NCBI GenBank assembly: GCA_964247055.1
Contig: OZ176052.1
Location: 2,604,001 to 2,668,000, forward strand
DNA from: Paragordius varius
Lineage: Eukaryota > Nematomorpha
Reading direction: 5' to 3'
Length of the DNA: 64,000 nt
Shown here: positions 57,897 through 64,000 of the stretch, in pieces
Position numbering within the stretch: the stretch's first letter is position 1
Layout of the letters: each line of letters begins with the position of its first letter
Translations under genes and position numbers: made by a program
Notes under the pieces: model-generated
The model's database searches: none
Seen by the model: the letters and a program-made list of their open reading frames with translations, nothing else
Told to the model about the DNA's origin: nothing

Positions 57897-59030
57897 GTGG
57901 TATAAAAAAATTTACACTTTTGTGGTAAGTCAATATCAGAAAATGGCAAAATTTGAGCACATTTTTTGTATTAAAATTTTTTTAATGAAACCTAAATGCT
58001 TATCCCAAAAAATATCACTAAAATATATTAAACACCATTTATAAAAAGCAAAACATTATTTTTATATTTTAATATTTAGATGTGGGCTCCGAAAGTCCCA
58101 ACTTTTTTCGTTCTTCTAAAACGGGCTATTTCTTTTAATATAAAGGCAAAAATACCGGGATTGGACCATAAAATTTTTAAATATATGCTAAATTTTGACA
58201 AAATATTTTTTAAAATGACTTTTTACAAAAATTTAATTTTTATCAAAATTGTGAAGAGTACTTTAAATGATGCTAAACATTTCTATCACCTCAGAATTTT
58301 GATTAAATATATTATGTCTTCAAATTTATGTCAAATATAAATTTCGGTTTTATATAAAAATTCCAAAATTTGAAAGTAAACAAACCTTTAATATAAACTC
58401 CAAAGCAATAGAAATGTTCAGCATCATCAAATTAATGCGTTTTTATACCGTTTCCATGCAAGTATGCTTCAACAAAATTGTGTTTAAAATTAAATTTTGT
58501 GAAAGCATGCATTTAAAAAATATTTTTCATGTCAAAATTTAGAATGAATTTATGAATTTTATCCCCAAATCTCGGTATTTTTGCGTTTTAGAAATAGCCC
58601 GTTTTAGAAGAGCAAAATAATTTTTAAAATAATGATACCGTTAGCACCATGCTTCAATACCATAAAACTCACCGAAAATCTGCTATAAATTAAACTTTTA
58701 TAGCGAAACATCCAATTTTACAAAAAAATTTGGGTCAAAATATTTCAAATTTATATTGCACAATATCGGCATTTTTGGGTTTAATTAAAAGAATTTGCCC
58801 ATTTTAGAAAGGTCAAAAATTTAAGATTTTCGGAGACTATATCTAAATCTTAAATTATTAATAAATTATATTGCTTCTTAAATATAGCATATGATACTTA
58901 AAGATATTTTTTGCAATCGAGAGATTTTACTAAAAAAACATATTTAACAAAATGTGCGCATATTTTTCCATTTTCGTATATGTAACAGTTAACACAAAAG
59001 TGGCAAGAACTTTCCTTTATTACCAAAAGT
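57897..59030. mobile_element. MITE family E copy, about 1.13 kb
   Basis: Left TTTACACTTTTGTGGTAAG, then TCAGAAAATGGCAAAATTTG and GCACATTTT, is mirrored at the right by AAAATGTGCGCATATTTTTCC and CACAAAAGTGGCAAG. Inside, a second inverted pair repeats GATGCTAAACATTTCTATCAC and the inverse AATAGAAATGTTCAGCATC. The frame at 58080-58340 is within the repeat and not a gene. Confidence 0.75.
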
Positions 59031-59840
59031 AAAACCTACATTATGAGCGTCCTGATACATTTATCTACTAGTAAATATTTCATCAGAATATTTTTTGTGT
59101 GCACTCTGTATGTAAATTCTGAAACCATAATTATATATTGAATGGCTCAAATTTTGGTGAAGAGCGTAAATAGGGTATTAAGCAGGATTAAACGGTAAAA
59201 ATATATTTTAAAATTCAGCAAAAACATTTTTAAAATTCTATATGCTAATTTTTTTTATTGTATTAAGAAAACAAAAAATATAATGTTTACAGCCTAATAG
59301 GAAAATTTTAATATCTCATACCGTTTTTATTCCGCTCAAACTATGATGTACGCGTCAAATTTTACCAAAGTTAACATTTTAAGCTGACTAATTAAATATT
59401 GATATTTTAAATCTAAGCTAAAAATTCTTATGGCGATATCTTGGCTTCCTTATGTTTATAATGTGAACTTCCCATTCCTCAGATCACGACTTTAAGCCTC
59501 TTAAAGCTTATTAAAATATTATATATATAATGTTTTGCTTTTTAAATTTAGTTTACCTTTAAAAAAATGAAAGAATTTAGTATTCTTTTAACTTATACTG
59601 GCCATAATATTGTTCAGATATTTAATGTTAAGCACTATTTAAAATAATGCAAATCTTTTTTATAAATCGTAATCTAAACGCTCAGCCACTAAAAAATTAT
59701 CTAACATTTTTCTGATATCGATTCTTATTAACTTTTGTTAATTTTTTTTGGCATCAACCGTTTAATATAAGTAGTTTTTGGCTAAAGGCTATTTATATCT
59801 CTAAGTTTAAGTGCTTTTTTATTTTTAGCCATCTTGCGAA
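59031..59840. other. Upstream region of PIMT-2
   Basis: Non-coding. The last bases before the start codon read TTTTTTATTTTTAG, a good splice acceptor 13 bp from the ATG, so a 5' exon (coding or not) or a leader splice site may exist. No upstream exon was recognised. Confidence 0.4.
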
Positions 59841-61638
59841 ATGATATTGCCATTAACTGCTGTTTTTTATTTGATCGCATGTTATGATCTCACGGATTCT
59901 GGCATGCAAAAATTAATAAATGCCCTTAAACGTATAAAAAATATTATTGTAGGTGAAAATGTCATTAAGACTAAGCGTGTGGAAAATGTGATGCTTAAGG
60001 TTGACCGAGCTGATTTTTCTTCCTATGACCCCTACTACGATTCACCCCAAGGAATTGGGTATCAAGCTACGATAAGTGCTCCACATATGGTAAGTGTGTG
60101 ATTGCTTTATAATTTTAACCAATACGTCTTATCTTTTTAATATTATTTGTTATGCATCACTTTTGTCTCACACTGCATTTGATGATATTTTAATAAATAA
60201 TCTTTTATTGGGATGACAAATAGTTTATATAATAATCAAACATAATGAATCGATAAATAACATTTTTTATAACCAACTTGAGAATTTTATTGGCCTAAGA
60301 AATACCTCACCTAAAAGATAAATAACTATATTATTAAAGATCTTCTTAAACCAGAAAATTCAATATATTGGTGTACCAAAAAATCAAACAATTACACTCT
60401 GAAAGTTAAAAAATTGTGTTAATTTTTATTACATAAATTAAATTTTTATGCGAAAATCCATTTTTATACATATTTCTTCAATTGATTCAGCACGCCGTTG
60501 CTTTGGAGTTGCTATCAGATCATCTTAAACCCGGAAATAAAGCTTTGGACATTGGTTCTGGGAGCGGATATCTGACAGCCGCAATGGGAGAGATGGTATT
60601 TACTGAGATTAGTTTAAGTTTTATCAATTAATACAACAATATTATAAAATCAACGTTCTTTCTGTAATATTGTTCAAGGTATCACCAAACGGGTTAGCAA
60701 TTGGAATCGATCATATACCAGAACTTGTAACTAAATCGATTGAAAATGTTCGAAAACATCATTCAGCGCTTCTAGATAGTGGTGTTGTTAAATTAATTGG
60801 TACCTTTTTTATATTTACTAAAAATACGATGAAAGAATTTCTAGCATTTTGTTTTTACTATATATGAATTTTTAACTTAATATTCGATTATAAAATATAT
60901 TTAAACAAAATACTAATAATGGATAACTATAAAACAAATAAATAATAATAAATCAGTACATAACATATTTTGCCTTGCCAAATATTATACTAAATTAACT
61001 ATGTTTTATTTAAAGTGGGAGATGGTCGTTTAGGATATCCTACCCAAAAATATTATGATGCGATTCATGTTGGAGCTGCTAGTCCTACCAAACCTCAAGC
61101 TGTATCCATTCTTATATTTTATACTAATGCAAAAATGTTAACCTAATTTCGATCTTTTATAGCATTGATCAAGCATAAATAATAGCAGTTTTCAGTAAAG
61201 AGCAATATTATTGGCTATGAAAAGGAGATAAAAATTGTTTATGCACCAAAATTAATCCCATATATTTTTTTTTACTATAAATGCTATCTGGCATAACTAA
61301 TAATGATAAACAAGCAATCATGCTTTATTCTTTATATTGCATTATTATAATATATTTTTATGTTAAAGCACTTTCTTTTTAAATGACTTTTTTTTACATT
61401 TTTTGATTGTTTTAAGTTATTAGATCAACTAGCTCCAGGGGGTAGGCTTATAAGCCCTGTTTCCACCCCGCAAAGTGGTGGATATCAAAAATTTGTGAGA
61501 TACGATAAGGGTATAGATGGTAGTATAACTGAAAAAACGCTATTTTCAGTTTCTTATGTCCCCTTAACTGATAAGGAAAAACAAATTGGGCTTGATACCA
61601 AATTATCTACACGTTCACCGATTTTAGGGTTAACATAA
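59841..61638 (+). CDS. Protein-L-isoaspartate O-methyltransferase paralogue 2, five exons, 260 aa
   Basis: Exons 59841-60089, 60491-60595, 60679-60799, 61016-61101 and 61417-61638 join in phase; the last four junctions are at the same codons as in PIMT-1. Landmarks are [61 protein letters not shown] and [11 protein letters not shown]. It differs from PIMT-1 at the N-terminus, where the first 20 or so residues ([20 protein letters not shown]) are hydrophobic and look like a signal peptide or anchor, and it has a longer C-terminal tail ([13 protein letters not shown]). This suggests a secretory-pathway version, but an upstream exon could change the N-terminus. The catalytic blocks look intact. 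Confidence 0.9.
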
Positions 61639-62139
61639 CAATCTTTTCATCATTTTAATATATTAAAAAGCTTTTAAATGCCATTATCTTAGTTTTATCA
61701 ATGCAAATATACTGACAAATTTTTTTTGTAGTTTTTGTAAATATATCATTGTTTAAAAATTTTGAGTATATTATTTATTATATAATATATTATAATAAAG
61801 AGATCTCTAAAATTCATCTCATGAAGTTCTATGTATGTGATTGTCAACAAATGAGCCATCATTATAAAGACATTGTAAATAAAAATTTTCCGAAATAAAT
61901 TTAATGTAACTAATTGCACTTCTTTTAAGCAGTTTTATAATCCGATACAATGGGTCTTCGGAATTTAAAGAATCTGTATTGATGTAAGATATCGAAAAAA
62001 ATGATTTGAGAATCAAATTCGCATTTTGCTCAGTGTTAAATTTAGTCGTAACATATTTTATATAACCTTAAAATCTATAACACCCTAATTTGTAATTAAA
62101 TACAAATTTAAAGCTTTTTAGACACCCAAAAAAATACAT
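61639..62139. other. Convergent spacer between PIMT-2 and the TMEM121-like gene
   Basis: About 500 bp with the 3' ends of both genes facing each other. Poly(A)-type AATAAA-like sequences occur; nothing else. Confidence 0.4.
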
Positions 62140-63096
62140 TTAGGCAGGAATCAAAGATGCTTGTACATCATTTACGTTCCTGGAAGTATCAACATACACA
62201 TTTGGATAATTGGCGTTTAACGAACCAGGATTACCATGGGGTACTATACCGAATATAGAAGGTACCAAACTATACAGCTTTATAAGATCAAGGAAAATAA
62301 AAATGACATTTTTCAAGGCGAAAGCTGTTACATGATAATGATGACGGATTTTAACCCAAATCCAAATTCTGAGTATGAGGTATGGTACATTTAACATAAA
62401 TAGGTTAGATAATGTATGTATTAGCTCAATTAACAACAATGTTTTCCCGTGACGCATGCATAGTTCATTGGTTTGATGTAAAAGCAAGTTGAGATGCAAG
62501 ATGGAGAAATAGGGAAAAATAAAATTGATGCAAGCTAATGTAATGATCCCTGTCCTAATTGATTGTGGTAAAAAATGATCAGGATCTTCAACATTAAACG
62601 TTTCCCTTAAAAACAAAATGGATAGAATTAATGTGCTATCTAAAACGTTGAACGGTACAGTAAAAACTATTGAACGAATTTCACCGTTATAATCATCATT
62701 TCTGGCAAATATGTTTCGAATGACCAAGAATATAAATATTAGTGCTGAAATTCCAATTATTAGTTTTAAAGCTGTGGTGCCAAAATATTGATCTTCGGTC
62801 AATGACGGGGCAATCCATTTAAAAATAAAACCCAAACGTATCATTAAAAAAACTGAGTAGAAAAGCCAAAAGGTGACATCCCATGCAAATAAAATTTTGA
62901 TCCAACAGTTTTGGGTGGATTTAAACAAACGATTAAATAAATACGTTGTAATTAAAACTATAATCAAAAATGTGTCCATCCATGAAAACAGAAAAAACTT
63001 TGTTTTCGAATACCGATAAATATAATAGTTTAATAAACTTCCCTGAACTATCGTTAATATGATAGCCAACAATAAAAAAATATAAAAAGATATCAT
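62140..63096 (-). CDS. Multi-pass membrane protein, TMEM121-like, intronless, 318 aa
   Basis: A single open frame encodes about eight hydrophobic segments spread from residue 5 to 290 and a hydrophilic tail of some 35 residues. Features resembling TMEM121 (Hole) proteins are the early SWMDTFLIIV segment, the middle VLDSTLILSILF (family: LDLLD...), the FxxxxxLxxLLLxQTNE stretch and the C-terminal block VTAFALKNVIFIFLDLIK, matching the family's FVGKNVVxLxxK. Human TMEM121 has 319 residues, nearly the same length. The function of the family is poorly known. It is not related to the two receptors in this window. Assignment rests on remembered motifs, not an alignment. Confidence 0.6.
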   Translation of the reverse strand: MISFYIFLLLAIILTIVQGSLLNYYIYRYSKTKFFLFSWMDTFLIIVLITTYLFNRLFKSTQNCWIKILFAWDVTFWLFYSVFLMIRLGFIFKWIAPSLTEDQYFGTTALKLIIGISALIFIFLVIRNIFARNDDYNGEIRSIVFTVPFNVLDSTLILSILFLRETFNVEDPDHFLPQSIRTGIITLACINFIFPYFSILHLNLLLHQTNELCMRHGKTLLLIELIHTLSNLFMLNVPYLILRIWIWVKIRHHYHVTAFALKNVIFIFLDLIKLYSLVPSIFGIVPHGNPGSLNANYPNVYVDTSRNVNDVQASLIPA

Positions 63097-63285
63097 CCTT
63101 TAAATATTTTTAAAATTATATTGATGCGACATATGAAAGGGGCTTTTTTTATTTCACTCATAAAAACTGATATTATACCATTTTTAATTTAAATTCACCT
63201 TATAAAGAAATAAATTGTGTTTTCAGTAACTCATAAATATGAAATATATCTCTATGGCTTGGTTTATCATTTTTTCATTATTGTA

Positions 63286-63534
63286 TTACACTTCGATGTT
63301 AATTGGAGAATCTAAATATCCCAGGCTACATTTTAAATGATATTTTTAATAAACTACAAAAAACTCCAATTTAGATTTATGCTTCCTAATAAATATTATA
63401 TAAATAAGCCCAATATTCAAATAAAATTCAATTTTAAAATTTTTTTATATCAAACCACTTCGATGCCATTTTTATTTTAAAACATTTTTGCAAATTATTG
63501 TGTTGAGTTTAAAAAAATCAAAGCTAGTTTTTAT
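63286..63534. mobile_element. MITE family A copy 4, left part
   Basis: It begins TTACACTTCGATG (the A of TTAA is lost) and follows copy 2 through ATGCCATTTTTATTTTAAAAC and AAAGCTAGTTTTTATTTAA. It stops exactly at a TTAA, where copy 3 is inserted. Confidence 0.7.
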
Positions 63535-64000
63535 TTAACACTTGGATACAACACATTCATTTTAATCCTCCGATTCAAATTGGGGTTGGATACCCCAGGC
63601 CTATTTAAAATTAAATTCTTTAAAAAATATGAAAGGAATCGAAACCATGGCAGAATTTTGCACTTATATGACATTAATAAAGCGAAATATACAAAAAAAT
63701 TCAAATACTTGATATTACATATTTTAGGCTAAAACCAAAAGGTAAAAATTTAGTTAACGTGACATGTGTGCAATGATAAATTGAAAATACGAAATAAACC
63801 GCTTATCCTATTTTTATCAATGTTAGATGTAATTTAAATATAAAATTAGCTTTAATGTTACCCTAAATTAGATGGAGATGATATTTTAAAATTTTGTAAA
63901 ATAAAAATGGCGGCGAAATAGTTTGATATGGAACTTTTTATTCAAAACAAAATTTTCTTTGGATATTTTGGCTAATTTATATAATTTTTATTAGGATAGA
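63535..64000. mobile_element. MITE family A copy 3, inverted, cut by the window edge
   Basis: It starts TTAACACTTGGATACAAC, the right end of the family in inverted orientation, then AATTGGGGTTGGATACCCC. The reverse of the family body continues to the window end. It lies at the TTAA of copy 4. Confidence 0.8.

Noticed and set aside
1-64000. Structural RNA genes (tRNA, rRNA, snRNA)
   Set aside because: I looked for cloverleaf boxes and conserved rRNA or snRNA stretches and saw none; a covariance-model scan would be decisive.

Overview
The window looks like nuclear DNA of an animal. It is strongly A+T-rich (about three quarters by eye), has GT-AG introns and animal-type genes, and carries many DNA transposons and miniature elements (MITEs). 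Some introns are only 22-28 bp, while others in the same genes exceed 2 kb. This mix recalls reduced parasitic animals such as dicyemids, orthonectids or myxozoans. That placement is inference; no rRNA, tRNA or mitochondrial marker is present to settle it.

Exon models were built by hand. In the five multi-exon genes whose exons I could join (SLC46-like, RFC5, QARS, PIMT-1, PIMT-2), phase stays open across every junction and the conceptual protein has close to the expected family length. The two receptors are rhodopsin-like and clearly paralogous to each other.

Layout from left to right. 1-3.8 kb: exons of an unidentified minus-strand gene and a 234-bp hAT MITE with perfect 8-bp target duplications. 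3.8-8.5 kb: repeat-rich non-coding DNA. 8.5-13.65 kb: a five-exon SLC46-like transporter. 13.65-16.8 kb: degenerate G-rich repeats and nested MITEs. 16.9-24.7 kb: a dead GTF2IRD2-type hAT transposon interrupted by a PIF/Harbinger element and by a second hAT of another family; each of the three still has its terminal repeats and target duplication. 24.9-28.2 kb: replication factor C subunit 5, ten exons. 28.5-31.3 kb (+) and 37.35-38.72 kb (-): two diverged paralogous receptors facing each other across MITE-rich DNA, one with an intron and one without. 40.6-40.8 kb: a possible two-exon secreted mini-peptide. 42.4-52.3 kb (-): a complete 16-exon cytosolic glutaminyl-tRNA synthetase. Only 104 bp away, head to head, starts protein-L-isoaspartate O-methyltransferase 1 (52.4-56.9 kb). 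A tandem paralogue with a hydrophobic N-terminal leader follows at 59.8-61.6 kb. 62.1-63.1 kb (-): a multi-pass membrane protein resembling TMEM121. Past 63.3 kb: two nested copies of a TTAA-flanked MITE, cut by the window edge.

The genes do not form one pathway. They cover replication (RFC5), translation (QARS), protein repair (two PIMTs), transport (SLC46-like) and signalling (two receptors). The most unusual points are the tiny introns beside kilobase-long ones, the three-deep transposon nest next to RFC5, the duplicated PIMT with a leader, the 104-bp shared QARS/PIMT upstream region, and a short coding segment present in two opposite-strand copies inside a QARS intron.
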